Of a stretch of DNA of 64,000 nucleotides, positions 18,440 through 28,001 are shown piece by piece. The stretch's first letter is position 1; each line of letters begins with the position of its first letter. The notes below the pieces were generated by a model. It saw only the letters and a program-made list of their open reading frames with translations, was not told the DNA's origin and made no database searches. The position numbers and the translations under genes are program-made. Source of the stretch: Methyloprofundus sedimenti (lineage in GTDB: Bacteria; Pseudomonadota; Gammaproteobacteria; Methylococcales; Methylomonadaceae); NCBI RefSeq assembly GCF_002072955.1, contig NZ_LPUF01000001.1:2750896-2814895 (forward strand), written 5' to 3'.

Positions 18440-19666
18440 ATGAGCAAGAAAAAATTATTTAAGCGCACTTTACTGAGTAGTGCGGTAATCCTGGCAAGTT
18501 TTCAGGTATTAGCTAATGACGATGATGTGAATCATCTATCTAATGAAGACATTGAACCTCAAACATCATCAGATGCTGGCATGATTGAGTCTTTAAGCGG
18601 CTTCAACCTTAACGACACGAAGTTTATGAAAGACACAGGCTTCGAAGTAGGTATGTGGGCCTCAGCAGGTATTACCGGCAATACTAACGGTGATACAACC
18701 AACTCACCCATTTCATTTAATGATCGAGTCAACGAAGTTTTATTTAATGAACTAAACTTCTATATTGAACGTGCTGTTAATAAGGAAGGCGATAGCTGGG
18801 ATGTTGGGGGTCGCATGGACTTCATGTATGGTACGGATTCAAGATTTACCCAGGCATCAGGCTGGGATAATGAATGGTGGGTTAACCAGAATGGTGGTTA
18901 CTATAATATAGCAATGCCCCAATTATATATGGAAGTATTTGCTCCGATCGGGAATGGTATTACTGCCAAGCTAGGACATTTCTACACCACTATTGGTTAT
19001 GAAGTAGTTCCAGCACCGGATAATTTTTTCTATTCACATGCTTATACCATGTTATATGGAGAACCATTCACCCATACCGGAGCTATGTTTAGCTATGACA
19101 TTGATGACAACTTCTCTATAAATGCTGGAGCGGTCATGGGCTGGGATAATATGACTTCAAATGCGGGTGCCTGGAGCTTTTTAGGGGGCACTAGCTGGAC
19201 CAGTACCAACCAGGCAACTTCCGTCAATGTGCAATTAATTTCTGGAGACACAAGCGATACTGAAGCGAGCAATAGAACCATGTACAGTATTGTTGCAACC
19301 CATGACTTCACTGATAAATTTCATTATGTATTTCAGCACGATTTCGGTACTCAAATACAAGCTAACTCTGTTGGTCAAAGCGGCGGTAACTGGTTTGGTA
19401 TCAACCAATACTTTACTTATGACATCCTCGATAACGTCGGCGTTGGACTACGTGCAGAATGGTTTAATGACAAAGGTGGTGCGCAACGTGTAAATGCCGT
19501 TGGTGCCAATTACCTTGCAGCCTCTTTTGGTGTTAACTACACTCCTCTTAGCTGGTTAAAACTACGTCCTGAAGTACGTTTTGACTGGGCTGATGAGGAA
19601 GTTTTCAACAATAATACGGGTGATAGTCAAATCGAATTTGCTATGGATATGATTGTAACTTTCTAA
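18440..19666 (+). CDS. outer-membrane porin, BBP2/OmpL-like family
   Basis: A 408-residue outer-membrane beta-barrel protein of the putative porin-2 (BBP2) type. The signal peptide spans about residues 1-25 (cleavage after VLA, before NDDDV). The mature protein has alternating beta-strand character, ends in an aromatic residue (MIVTF) as barrels do, and carries the family region GHFYTTIGYEVV followed by GEPFTHTGAMFSY (about 175-215). A ribosome site (AGGA) precedes the ATG. It has its own terminator and a sigma-54 promoter, so it is probably induced with glnK2-amtB2 and may pass a nitrogenous solute. The substrate is an inference from regulation only. Confidence 0.88.
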   Translation: MSKKKLFKRTLLSSAVILASFQVLANDDDVNHLSNEDIEPQTSSDAGMIESLSGFNLNDTKFMKDTGFEVGMWASAGITGNTNGDTTNSPISFNDRVNEVLFNELNFYIERAVNKEGDSWDVGGRMDFMYGTDSRFTQASGWDNEWWVNQNGGYYNIAMPQLYMEVFAPIGNGITAKLGHFYTTIGYEVVPAPDNFFYSHAYTMLYGEPFTHTGAMFSYDIDDNFSINAGAVMGWDNMTSNAGAWSFLGGTSWTSTNQATSVNVQLISGDTSDTEASNRTMYSIVATHDFTDKFHYVFQHDFGTQIQANSVGQSGGNWFGINQYFTYDILDNVGVGLRAEWFNDKGGAQRVNAVGANYLAASFGVNYTPLSWLKLRPEVRFDWADEEVFNNNTGDSQIEFAMDMIVTF

Positions 19667-19690
19667 CCAGAAGCATACGAATTACCATGT

Positions 19691-19726
19691 AAAAGCTTGC
19701 GTTGTTTTACAACGCAAGCTTTTTTT
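19691..19726 (+). terminator. rho-independent terminator of the porin gene
   Basis: A perfect 11-bp stem (AGCTTGCGTTG at 19694-19704 with CAACGCAAGCT at 19710-19720) with a 5-base loop and a following run of six T. It lies 25 bp after the porin stop codon. Confidence 0.92.
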
Positions 19727-19808
19727 ATGCCTGATACTTTGTAATATTGATATTTAAACGTTTTTTGTATTGTAAAAAATCCAGGTAAACTGAGTTTTTA
19801 CAAGAATT

Positions 19809-20537
19809 TTAAATAGCAACAATCTTATTCAAATCAAATTCAGCCACTTCTTTGCGCCCCGCATAGCCACGAGTATTAGATAAAATGCGTGTTCCTTCTA
19901 TGCGGTAATCACCAATACTATGGGTGTGCCCATGAAACCATGCTGAAATATCATGCCCATGAAAAAGTGCTTTAAGATCATTACAATAAGCGAGCTTTTT
20001 AATTGCATTGGGTGAATCGTTCCAGCTCCAGTGCGTTGGTGTATGGTGTGTGACAACAACGGTTTTACCCTTAAATGGTCTAGCCAGCGCTTTTTCCAGC
20101 CATGCCCTGGAGTGCATATGTAATTCAGTGAAGTGTTGCGCATTAAACGGCTCGTATGCAAAGCGAATTTTTCTAAAATCATTCAAATTTTTGCTTAAAG
20201 CTAAAGCCGTTTCCTCTCCCTCTATAAACAAATCAGTCCATAAAGAACAACCCAGGAAGCGAACACCATTATATATAAAGGTATTATTTTCCAGGAAATG
20301 TATATTGGTATTGGCACACTTTTCTTTTAGCATACACAAGGTATCGCAGTATTCATGATTATAAAATTCATGATTCCCGGCAACATAAATGACAGGCTTT
20401 TTAGACGCAATTAACCATTCTATGGCTTGATCGTAAACCCCAATATCACCAGCTGCGATAATAATTTCTGCATTATTATCAGGTAAATTCAGTGACCCAA
20501 ATTCAAGATGTATATCTGAGAAATAATTTATTCTCAT
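19809..20537 (-). CDS. calcineurin-like metallophosphoesterase
   Basis: A 242-residue single-domain metallophosphoesterase. All metal-ligand motifs are present in order: DIH in YFSDIHLEF (about 6-14), AAGDIG, VAGNHEFY (about 53-60), VVTHHTPTHW and AWFHGHTHS near the C-terminus. There is no signal peptide, so it is cytosolic. Members hydrolyse phosphomono- or diesters; the substrate is not predictable. It is a stand-alone gene, convergent with the porin and divergent from ispG. Confidence 0.9.
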   Translation of the reverse strand: MRINYFSDIHLEFGSLNLPDNNAEIIIAAGDIGVYDQAIEWLIASKKPVIYVAGNHEFYNHEYCDTLCMLKEKCANTNIHFLENNTFIYNGVRFLGCSLWTDLFIEGEETALALSKNLNDFRKIRFAYEPFNAQHFTELHMHSRAWLEKALARPFKGKTVVVTHHTPTHWSWNDSPNAIKKLAYCNDLKALFHGHDISAWFHGHTHSIGDYRIEGTRILSNTRGYAGRKEVAEFDLNKIVAI

Positions 20538-20777
20538 AAAAAAGTAACCTGCATGATTTTTATTTTAACATTCTTTATTTATTTAGAGTCAGTGACGGCT
20601 AAACTTGCGGAAATATGATTCTCAATAACAAGAAAATCGTGCAATTTATAATTATAAACTAACACTTTGTATACAATTATCAAGAAACCTTATCTGAACT
20701 AAACAGCAATCTATTTTTTTCAGCATGGTTCATATATACTTCAGTGTAATTGTAATTACGAAAAAAAACCATACACC

Positions 20778-21995
20778 ATGTCAATTAGTCCCAGAAAAAA
20801 TACTCATCAAGTTCTAGTCGGAAATGTTAAGGTTGGCGGTGCTGCGCCGATAGTCGTCCAATCCATGACTAATACAGATACTGCCAATATAGCAGCAACG
20901 GTTAAGCAAGTTATGGAACTTGCCAATGCAGGCTCTGAACTAGTGCGCATTACAGTGAATAATGAAGAGGCAGCTGAAGCAGTTCCAGAAATACGTAAGC
21001 AACTGGATGCTAACGGTTTCTCTGTTCCTCTCGTAGGTGATTTTCATTTTAATGGTCATAAATTATTAGAAAAATACCCTGAGTGCGCAAAGGCTTTAGG
21101 AAAATTCAGAATCAATCCGGGGAATGTTGGCAAAGGCGCTAAAAGAGATACTCAGTTCCAGCAAATGATTGAATGCGCCGTTAAATATGACAAACCTGTA
21201 CGTATTGGTGTCAATGGTGGTAGTCTGGATCAAGCTGTATTGACTCGCCTACTGGATGAAAACAGACAAAAAGCGGAACCGGATGAACTGTCTGCAGTAA
21301 CCCGTGAAGCTATTATTATTTCTGCCTTAGAAAGTGCCGCTGCCGCGGAATCTTTCGGTTTATCTAAAAACAAAATCATTCTTTCCTGTAAAATCAGTAA
21401 TGTTCAAGAACTTATCAGTATCTATCAAGACCTTTCCAGCCGCTGTGAATATGCATTGCATTTAGGATTAACCGAAGCAGGGATAGGCTCCAAAGGCATC
21501 GTTGCCTCATCAGCAGCACTATCCGTATTAATGCAAAAAGGGATAGGCGATACTATTCGTATTTCCTTGACTCCTGAGCCGGGTGCAGCGCGTACCAAAG
21601 AAGTCATAGTTGCCCAGGAGATTCTGCAAACCATGGGCTTTCGCTCGTTTACTCCAATGGTTATTGCCTGCCCTGGCTGTGGTCGAACTACCAGTGATTA
21701 TTTTCAGAAATTAGCTATGAATATACAAGGTTTCCTACGCGAACAAATGCCAGTCTGGCGTGATAAATATAATGGCGTAGAAGAAATGGAAGTTGCTGTT
21801 ATGGGCTGTGTAGTTAATGGCCCCGGCGAGAGTAAAAATGCTAATATAGGGATCAGTCTTCCAGGTACTGGCGAAACACCTGTCGCACCAGTATATGAAG
21901 ATGGCGAGAAAACAGTTACCTTAAAAGGCGACAGAATTGCTGAAGAATTTCAGGAAATTGTAGAAAGGTATATTGAGCGCACCTATAGCGCTTAA
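20778..21995 (+). CDS. ispG: 4-hydroxy-3-methylbut-2-enyl diphosphate synthase IspG
   Basis: A 405-residue enzyme of the non-mevalonate isoprenoid pathway, converting ME-cPP to HMBPP with a [4Fe-4S] cluster. Cluster ligands are C298 and C301 (ACPGCGRT) and C344 ([11 protein letters not shown]), with glutamate E351 completing the set. The N-terminal TIM barrel begins QSMTNTDT. Length and architecture are those of the bacterial GcpE form. A 240-bp gap without genes lies upstream; no strong ribosome site is seen before the ATG. A weak hairpin terminator follows. Confidence 0.97.
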   Translation: MSISPRKNTHQVLVGNVKVGGAAPIVVQSMTNTDTANIAATVKQVMELANAGSELVRITVNNEEAAEAVPEIRKQLDANGFSVPLVGDFHFNGHKLLEKYPECAKALGKFRINPGNVGKGAKRDTQFQQMIECAVKYDKPVRIGVNGGSLDQAVLTRLLDENRQKAEPDELSAVTREAIIISALESAAAAESFGLSKNKIILSCKISNVQELISIYQDLSSRCEYALHLGLTEAGIGSKGIVASSAALSVLMQKGIGDTIRISLTPEPGAARTKEVIVAQEILQTMGFRSFTPMVIACPGCGRTTSDYFQKLAMNIQGFLREQMPVWRDKYNGVEEMEVAVMGCVVNGPGESKNANIGISLPGTGETPVAPVYEDGEKTVTLKGDRIAEEFQEIVERYIERTYSA

Positions 21996-22031
21996 ATTTG
22001 AAATATAAAACAAGGTTATGTGTGATTTAAG

Positions 22032-22054
22032 TAGCCGTTAAACGGCTATTTTAT
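22032..22054 (+). terminator. weak terminator after ispG
   Basis: TAGCCG/CGGCTA form a 6-bp stem with a 5-base loop followed by TTTTAT, 36 bp after the ispG stop. The stem is short, so this is a moderate call. Confidence 0.45.
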
Positions 22055-22144
22055 AACGAATTCATGGATTTATTTGCTTCTTTAAGGACGGGGATAAACG
22101 CCCCCGTTACTCGACTAAATAATTGACTATACGGTTCTAATCTA

Positions 22145-23518
22145 ATGAGTACAACTGAAAAATCTGTAAGCACCTCACTACACTATCTGGAAGAAAAACT
22201 CGCGGATAAAAATCCGGTACTACTTCAAGCCTTCAGGCTTTATCATGAACTCGATCAGGTCGCATATGATCTTGGACTTATCGGCATGGATGACTCATTA
22301 GTGAATAAAACCTCTTGGTCACCAGTTATCACGGTGATCGGTGATTCACCCTCAGGGCGTAATGAATTTATCAATCGATATTTAGATACGGCCATTCCAG
22401 CCATAGATACTTTTGCTAACCATGCACAATTTACGGTACTCATTCACCACCCTGATGAAGTACCGAGAAACCTGCCAGGTACAGCTGTCGACGGTGACCC
22501 TCAGTTTCCCTTTTACCATATTAGCGAGCGTCTGAATCAGATAGAAAAAGATGAAAGCCGTCATATCAATACCTATCTGGAATTAACGACTAATAATAGC
22601 AGCAAGCTAAAAGACAAAACAATTATTCTTGCACCTGGGTTTGCTCCAAATATCAAGTATGAAGGCGTTGCCTTACTACGTGAACATGCCGCTACTCTTT
22701 CTGATCTTGTCTTTGTATTTTTTGATGCCAGCAAACCGAATCTCGAAGATTACCGTTCGGCTCTGGCACCTTTCTTGAAAATGACCACCCTGAGCCATAA
22801 CCCTGGTAAATTTATCTATGTCATTAATCAAGATCCAGATTCTGTTAATACAGTAGATCTTGCTAGCTGGAAACAGCAGTTAAGCAACCTAGGTCTGCAG
22901 TCAGGTCAATTTTTTGTATTAAAGCAAAGTACAGAAACAAACAATCAATTAGCCATAGAACAAAAACTCGCAAATATTGATGTAGAAAGTGCATATCGTA
23001 TACTGCATACATTAGAGCAGCATATTAATGAATTTGAATCGGTAGTCATACATGAAGTTAAAAAAGCAATCATACTATGGAAAGACCGTTCTCATTTTAC
23101 TGTTATCGTGTTACTCAGTTTCATCGCGCTTACACTGGTAGCAGGGGAAATTCAATTTGGACTCGTTGCTGTACTTCTAGATCCTTTTGTCGCATCAATT
23201 TTCTTATTTTTATTGATTATCATACTTATCCCTTTTCATATCTATAGCAGTAAAATACATGCTAAATTTATCAGTAAAAAACTAGTAGAACGTCAAATTG
23301 AACTAGGCTTGATGGAAAATCTATCTGCGTTATTTGAAAAAAGTTTAACTTTTTGGCATATTCTTCTCCCTTTTGAACAACCCGTTGGCTGGAATAAAGA
23401 CGTACAGGAAACATTAGACATGATAAAAACCCGTGCTAAAGGCCTGGTACAATCACTTAATAATATATTTAATTCCAGCATCACATCTGCAAATAGTAAA
23501 AAGAAGATACTTTTTTGA
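22145..23518 (+). CDS. dynamin/EHD-like protein with degenerate nucleotide-binding site
   Basis: A 457-residue protein that follows the order of an EHD/dynamin-like GTPase domain but lacks its key residues. The P-loop position reads VIGDSPSGRNEFINRYL (about 64-80): G....G is kept but the Lys-Ser/Thr pair is replaced by Arg-Asn. Downstream are an EHD-like FTVLIHHPDE, PGTAVDGDPQFPF (about 111-123), a G3-like IILAPGF (160-166) in place of DTPG, LVFVFFDASKP (188-198) and a G4-like YVINQDPD. Two adjacent membrane segments lie at about 320-370, then a soluble C-terminal tail. It is probably a membrane-attached pseudo-GTPase. Distant similarity was judged by eye. The gene is followed by an exported hydrolase-like gene on the same strand. 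Confidence 0.6.
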   Translation: MSTTEKSVSTSLHYLEEKLADKNPVLLQAFRLYHELDQVAYDLGLIGMDDSLVNKTSWSPVITVIGDSPSGRNEFINRYLDTAIPAIDTFANHAQFTVLIHHPDEVPRNLPGTAVDGDPQFPFYHISERLNQIEKDESRHINTYLELTTNNSSKLKDKTIILAPGFAPNIKYEGVALLREHAATLSDLVFVFFDASKPNLEDYRSALAPFLKMTTLSHNPGKFIYVINQDPDSVNTVDLASWKQQLSNLGLQSGQFFVLKQSTETNNQLAIEQKLANIDVESAYRILHTLEQHINEFESVVIHEVKKAIILWKDRSHFTVIVLLSFIALTLVAGEIQFGLVAVLLDPFVASIFLFLLIIILIPFHIYSSKIHAKFISKKLVERQIELGLMENLSALFEKSLTFWHILLPFEQPVGWNKDVQETLDMIKTRAKGLVQSLNNIFNSSITSANSKKKILF

Positions 23519-23641
23519 ATTTGTAATGACAGTCAGGTAAGTTGTTGGAGATTACTTTGCCAAACCCGGTTAAACACGCCCTTATTTAATCCCAGATTTG
23601 CACCCTGTTATTTACAATATTTTTATTATTGAGTTGAAGTT

Positions 23642-25009
23642 ATGAAAATCACAATAATCAATAAACAGGTCATAATGGGCATGTTATTCTTAATGTCACT
23701 GATAAGTTCTGTAGCATTGGCATCATCTTACCCAACAGATGTACCGCGCATCATGTTTTCTACAGATGTGGCTAATGGCATCATTAGCACTCATGGCGCT
23801 CAAGGCTCTAGCCCTGTTTCTTTTTCGACAACTGCAACTTATCAACGCGATACTGCTGTTGCGCCACAAGATGTAGATGACGGCTTTACTTTAGCGATGG
23901 CTCTGAATCTTGATGCTGTTGGACTGGTTGAAGTAGATTCTATTATTCCTACTTATGGAAATGCCCCTCTTCCGGAAGAAATGGCTGTTGCACTGTTCCT
24001 GACACATGTTATGAAACAGCGATCAGACATTCCGGTAGTTCCCGGGGCAATGGCACAGGCAAGCCAGACTTTACACGCGACATCACAATGGTTTTCGGGG
24101 GCTAACATACAAATTGAGGGTTCCGGCGGCTCTTTTGCCATTTCCTGCCGAAATTCGGGTGTCGAAATGATGTATCGTCGCTTAGTGACTAGTAATAAGC
24201 CGATTACAATTTTAGCCATTGGCCCGTTAACTGATGTAGCTTGTTTATTAACCACGAGTCCAGAAATTAAAGCAAAGATATCAGAAATTATAATTCTGGA
24301 TTCACGCCTTGAGGGTGAGTCTGTCAGCGTCAATGGTAAAATTGTTAATGATTTCAACTTTCGCATGGACCCTATAGCTGGTGCTCTTTTATTTGCTTCT
24401 GAAGCGGCAAGGGAAATCCCTATACGCCTTATCTCATTCAGTTTATCTGGCCAGACTTCTCAGGCAGGTGATTTGATTGAATTTAACTCAACTACGCTAA
24501 AAGGACCCACTCCGGCAACACCTGAGTCACAGTTTAGCCTGAATTTACTGCTGGAATCTTCGGTTCCCCGGATGCAATACTGGGAAGGTATTTTTGGAAC
24601 GCCACAAGGTCCGTTTGATCAATATACACTCGCAGCAGTTGTGTGGCCTGAACTGTTTAAATGCCAGGCCGGGATAGCCTATATCCAGCAATGCCCTTAC
24701 CCTGCATGGAGTCCCTTATTTCCAGTTGATGCGGATGGTAATCCAACCCAAGAGCCTTATAATGCGCCAGAAAATCCCTGTATGGATCACGGCACTGAAA
24801 ATGGCAAAAGTCTTTCCGAAATATCCGCTGAATTAGTTGTCAGTTTAAACCTGAATAATCCGGGCTCTTTAATTCGAGGTATTACCGGCATAGATGGCAA
24901 TATTCCGAAATTAAATCAGAGCGCGCTTCCTGTGACTGTCTGTACTGACTTTGCAAGCCCCTCGGCAAGACAATTGTTCCAGGAATTACTATATGAATAT
25001 ACCTGGTAA
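23642..25009 (+). CDS. exported nucleoside-hydrolase-like protein
   Basis: A 455-residue protein with a signal peptide (about 1-27, ending VALAS) and features of the inosine/uridine-preferring nucleoside hydrolase fold. The Asp cluster reads PQDVDDGFTLAMALNL (about 75-90), followed by VDSIIPTYGNAPLPE (family: TTTGN-type strand), AIGPLTDVACLL (about 196-207; family ALGPLTNIA) and FNFRMDPIAGALL (about 238-250; the last Ca2+-ligating Asp). An unusual insertion separates an earlier STDVANG from the DVDDG motif. It would act in the periplasm on nucleosides or related N-ribosides; catalysis is uncertain. Two Cys pairs in the C-terminal third fit an exported protein. It lies 123 bp after the dynamin-like gene. 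Confidence 0.7.
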   Translation: MKITIINKQVIMGMLFLMSLISSVALASSYPTDVPRIMFSTDVANGIISTHGAQGSSPVSFSTTATYQRDTAVAPQDVDDGFTLAMALNLDAVGLVEVDSIIPTYGNAPLPEEMAVALFLTHVMKQRSDIPVVPGAMAQASQTLHATSQWFSGANIQIEGSGGSFAISCRNSGVEMMYRRLVTSNKPITILAIGPLTDVACLLTTSPEIKAKISEIIILDSRLEGESVSVNGKIVNDFNFRMDPIAGALLFASEAAREIPIRLISFSLSGQTSQAGDLIEFNSTTLKGPTPATPESQFSLNLLLESSVPRMQYWEGIFGTPQGPFDQYTLAAVVWPELFKCQAGIAYIQQCPYPAWSPLFPVDADGNPTQEPYNAPENPCMDHGTENGKSLSEISAELVVSLNLNNPGSLIRGITGIDGNIPKLNQSALPVTVCTDFASPSARQLFQELLYEYTW

Positions 25010-25037
25010 AATAAATTTGATCAGCACAGATAGGGTT

Positions 25038-26483
25038 CTAAATCTTTAGCTTATTTTGCAAATCAATCGCGTACTGTTCTAAATTTTTAAGAAATTGACT
25101 ATCAATTCCCTCTTGTTGCTTTAATTGGTCTATTTTTTGCCAGTATGTGCCGAAATCAAGAAAACCATGGGTATCTATATTACTTAATCGTTTAGTACAA
25201 AATTGCTTCCATCGTCTGATCTCTTCAGAGTTTAATGTTTCAGGGTAATTTCTTGCCCGATACCTGAATAGCATTTCAGCTAATCTTGAATTTCCTCCCT
25301 TAAAAGTAAATTTCGCTAATTTTTCAGGCTTTGTAGCACGGAGTTTATCCATACTTTGCTTATCTTGTGCAGAAAAAAAACCACCGCTATAAATCATTAA
25401 ATCTGGATCTGAAACGGCATCAGAAGAAAATGACTGCCCACCAAATACTTTTTTGAGCTTTGTTTGTAAATCGCCTGACTGTTGAATTAAGTCCTTATGT
25501 TTCTGGCATTGCTCAACATCGATACCTAATCGATCTGCATCTTGAGCACGCAACACTTTAGCTGGAGCGACTATCGGGCATTTATTGATATGAATGGTTT
25601 TTAAAGGGATACGCTCTATCCCTTCCGGTAAATCAACCTTAGCTGTGAAAATTCGTTGCTGAATTTCTTCTGCAGATAACTTAAGCATCGCTTCCGGATC
25701 GACTGATAAATCATAAACGATTACTCCATTATTATTGACCGGATGCTGACAGATCGGTAAGACTAAGGATAAATATTGCTTTTCAGCACCATACATTCCA
25801 GAAACATGGACAACCGGAGTATAACTGCCTAGCTTTAATAATTCCTTAACCTGGTGCTTGCCTCGATTTTGTAAAAAAAACTGAAATAGTTTTGTTTGTT
25901 CCTGTTGAATCAACTTAGCTAATGCTATCGTCGCATAAACATCGGACAAAGCGTCATGTGCTGCCGCATGTTCTATACCATTTGCTAGTGTCAGTTTTTC
26001 CAGGCGAAAACTAATTTTTCCCTCTGCATCAACTGGCCAATGAATTCCTTCAGGACGTAGTGCATGAACTGTACGTATTAAATCTATTAAATCCCAACGT
26101 GAATTACCATTTTGCCATTCGCGTGCATAAGGATCATAAAAATTACGGTATAACAGATTGCGAGTGACTTCATCATCAAACCGCAAGTTGTTATAACCTA
26201 AAGTACACGTATTTTCTTGCGCCATGTGTTTATGAATTTGAGCGATAAACTCTGCTTCACAAACACCTTTTTCAGCCGCCATTTGTGGAGAAATTCCTGT
26301 GATACAACAGGCTTCCGGCTGCGGCAGAGTATCGTCAGTGGGCTGACAGTAAATGACTAATGGCTCGCCTAGAATATTAAAATCAAAATCTGTCCTGATA
26401 CCCGCAAATTGTACTGCTCTATCGCGCTGTGGATCGACTCCAAAAGTTTCATAATCATGCCAATAAAAACTATTTTCTGTCAT
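25038..26483 (-). CDS. sbcB: exodeoxyribonuclease I
   Basis: A 481-residue 3'-5' single-strand DNA exonuclease of the DEDDh superfamily, used in recombination and mismatch repair. Visible motifs are FYWHDYETFGVDP near the N-terminus (Exo I: DxE), LGYNNLRFDDEVTRN (Exo II, about 100-114) and AAAHDALSDVYATIALAKL (Exo III with His-Asp, about 170-188). The C-terminal SH3-like and helical domains are present, ending RWKQFCTKRL and WQKIDQLK segments typical of ExoI. Length matches E. coli SbcB (475). It is a single gene, convergent with the nucleoside-hydrolase-like gene. Confidence 0.96.
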   Translation of the reverse strand: MTENSFYWHDYETFGVDPQRDRAVQFAGIRTDFDFNILGEPLVIYCQPTDDTLPQPEACCITGISPQMAAEKGVCEAEFIAQIHKHMAQENTCTLGYNNLRFDDEVTRNLLYRNFYDPYAREWQNGNSRWDLIDLIRTVHALRPEGIHWPVDAEGKISFRLEKLTLANGIEHAAAHDALSDVYATIALAKLIQQEQTKLFQFFLQNRGKHQVKELLKLGSYTPVVHVSGMYGAEKQYLSLVLPICQHPVNNNGVIVYDLSVDPEAMLKLSAEEIQQRIFTAKVDLPEGIERIPLKTIHINKCPIVAPAKVLRAQDADRLGIDVEQCQKHKDLIQQSGDLQTKLKKVFGGQSFSSDAVSDPDLMIYSGGFFSAQDKQSMDKLRATKPEKLAKFTFKGGNSRLAEMLFRYRARNYPETLNSEEIRRWKQFCTKRLSNIDTHGFLDFGTYWQKIDQLKQQEGIDSQFLKNLEQYAIDLQNKLKI

Positions 26484-26633
26484 ATTGTTGTTAAATTATC
26501 CTTAGGTACTTATTCAGAATTTCTATAATGTAACAGATAGATACAGATTATCGGTAAATTTTTGATTGGTATGGGTTCTCGCGCGAAGTATGGAAAGCAG
26601 AAATCTTTGTGGTTTACGTGAATAATTTTTATG

Positions 26634-27068
26634 TTATATTGAATCAATTCCCTGATTAGCTAACTGGTCTGCTTTTTCATTACCGATATTACCCGAATGT
26701 CCCTTTACCCAGGTCCAGTCTATTTCATGCTTTTGCATTACAGCATCCAGACGTCGCCACAAATCTTCATTTTTAACGGTTTTTTTTGCCGCTGTTTTCC
26801 AGCCTCTTTTTTTCCAGTTGGCCATCCATTCGGTAATTCCTTGTAAGACATATTTGGAATCACTGTATAACTTAACCGCACAAGGTCTGTTTAAAGCTTC
26901 TAATGCCTGGATAGCAGCCATTAATTCCATACGATTGTTAGTCGTTTTCTGTTCACCACCAAATAATTCCTTTTCAGCATCACCTCTTTTTAACCAAACG
27001 CCCCAGCCTCCTGGTCCCGGATTCCCACGACAGGCACCATCGGTATATATCTCAACTATCTGTATCAT
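26634..27068 (-). CDS. rnhA: ribonuclease HI
   Basis: A 144-residue RNase HI that cleaves the RNA strand of RNA:DNA hybrids. The active-site acids are visible: [12 protein letters not shown] (D about 9), [12 protein letters not shown] (E about 47), YSDSKYV (D about 69) and [10 protein letters not shown] (D about 133), along with the WVKGHSGN loop. Length is typical. Its start overlaps the end of the upstream methyltransferase gene by 17 bp, the same neighbour arrangement as yafS-rnhA in enterobacteria. Confidence 0.97.
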   Translation of the reverse strand: MIQIVEIYTDGACRGNPGPGGWGVWLKRGDAEKELFGGEQKTTNNRMELMAAIQALEALNRPCAVKLYSDSKYVLQGITEWMANWKKRGWKTAAKKTVKNEDLWRRLDAVMQKHEIDWTWVKGHSGNIGNEKADQLANQGIDSI

Positions 27069-27780
27069 ATTGTCTTTGTCTTATGGAAATATCAATAAAT
27101 TTAGCCAGCGCAAATTTAGCGTGATATTCTCGTACTGGCGTTAAGGGGATAAGATGATAACATCTTTTAATTGCTTTAATACCATATGCAGCGACTCTCA
27201 GCTCCTGTCCTCTTCCTTCAGCATGTCCTGAATTAATCCGTGTTGCATCAAAATTAAATCCGGCAGCGAGCTCAACTTCAAAATTTAATAAGCGTAACCA
27301 GTCTTCAATTCTGGTGCGAGACACCAAACCAGGAAACCAGGGCGTGTTTCTTGCTCTGCGTTTCATATATTGCAGATTAATATAAATGTTCCATGGATTA
27401 AAGCTGATAATCGTCAACTTGCCTTCAGGTTTTAATATACGCTCAACTTCTCGTAATACCTGATGCTTATTGGTGTCGAATTCAAGTAAATGCGGCAATA
27501 TAACCATATCGACAGATTCAGACTTAAACGGCAGGGCAATTGTAGTTCCTCTTAATAATTTATTTTTATAGCATGAGTCCTGTTCGTCATCCATGACATA
27601 AAATTGCTCGTATAAACTACTATCAATAAATTCATTTTCCCAGCCCAAAGCACCAATTTGTACAATAACCTGTTTACAACTTACGGTAACAGAGCGCTTT
27701 AAAAAAGCCGCTTCCTGCTGTTGTAAAACCTGCCCTTTAGAAGTGTTAAACCACTCATGTAATACCTTACGGTGCATCAT
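27052..27780 (-). CDS. SAM-dependent methyltransferase, YafS-like
   Basis: A 242-residue class I methyltransferase-type protein. The glycine motif is weak ([14 protein letters not shown], about 38-51), but the post-core region is clear: [19 protein letters not shown] (about 104-122) then [13 protein letters not shown] and SFNPWN. It resembles E. coli YafS, which also adjoins rnhA. The substrate is unknown. The 17-bp overlap with rnhA shows a common transcript. The degenerate motif I leaves some doubt about SAM binding. Confidence 0.8.
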   Translation of the reverse strand: MMHRKVLHEWFNTSKGQVLQQQEAAFLKRSVTVSCKQVIVQIGALGWENEFIDSSLYEQFYVMDDEQDSCYKNKLLRGTTIALPFKSESVDMVILPHLLEFDTNKHQVLREVERILKPEGKLTIISFNPWNIYINLQYMKRRARNTPWFPGLVSRTRIEDWLRLLNFEVELAAGFNFDATRINSGHAEGRGQELRVAAYGIKAIKRCYHLIPLTPVREYHAKFALAKFIDISIRQRQYDTDS

Positions 27781-27841
27781 CTTTACTCATAGAAATTAAT
27801 AATTAAAGATACCAGATTGTTAAAGCAAATAAACTACTTTT

Positions 27842-27991
27842 TTACCAGATAATTCCTACCGCAACTATTGACACTACAAAAAATAAAGTTGCTAAATCTT
27901 TTATGACATGTAGAAGCCAATGCTGCTGGTCTTGCATTATGATATCAATTCGATTGGTTATTTGATCTTGCATATGGACTTTCTGTTGCAT
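27842..27991 (-). CDS. 49-residue single-span membrane protein in the lexA operon
   Basis: A small gene of 49 codons plus stop. It starts with ATG at 27989-27991, 10 bp after the lexA stop codon, and has a good ribosome site (AGGAGA) in between. The protein has a polar, Gln-rich N-terminus (MQQKVHMQDQITNRIDIIMQ) and one C-terminal membrane span (LATLFFVVSIVAVGIIW). I know no named family. Position behind lexA means it should be LexA-controlled and SOS-induced. In other bacteria the gene after lexA, or small SOS-induced membrane peptides such as SidA, can inhibit cell division, so a checkpoint role is a reasonable but untested inference. Confidence 0.7.
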   Translation of the reverse strand: MQQKVHMQDQITNRIDIIMQDQQHWLLHVIKDLATLFFVVSIVAVGIIW

Positions 27992-28001
27992 TTTAGTTCT
28001 C

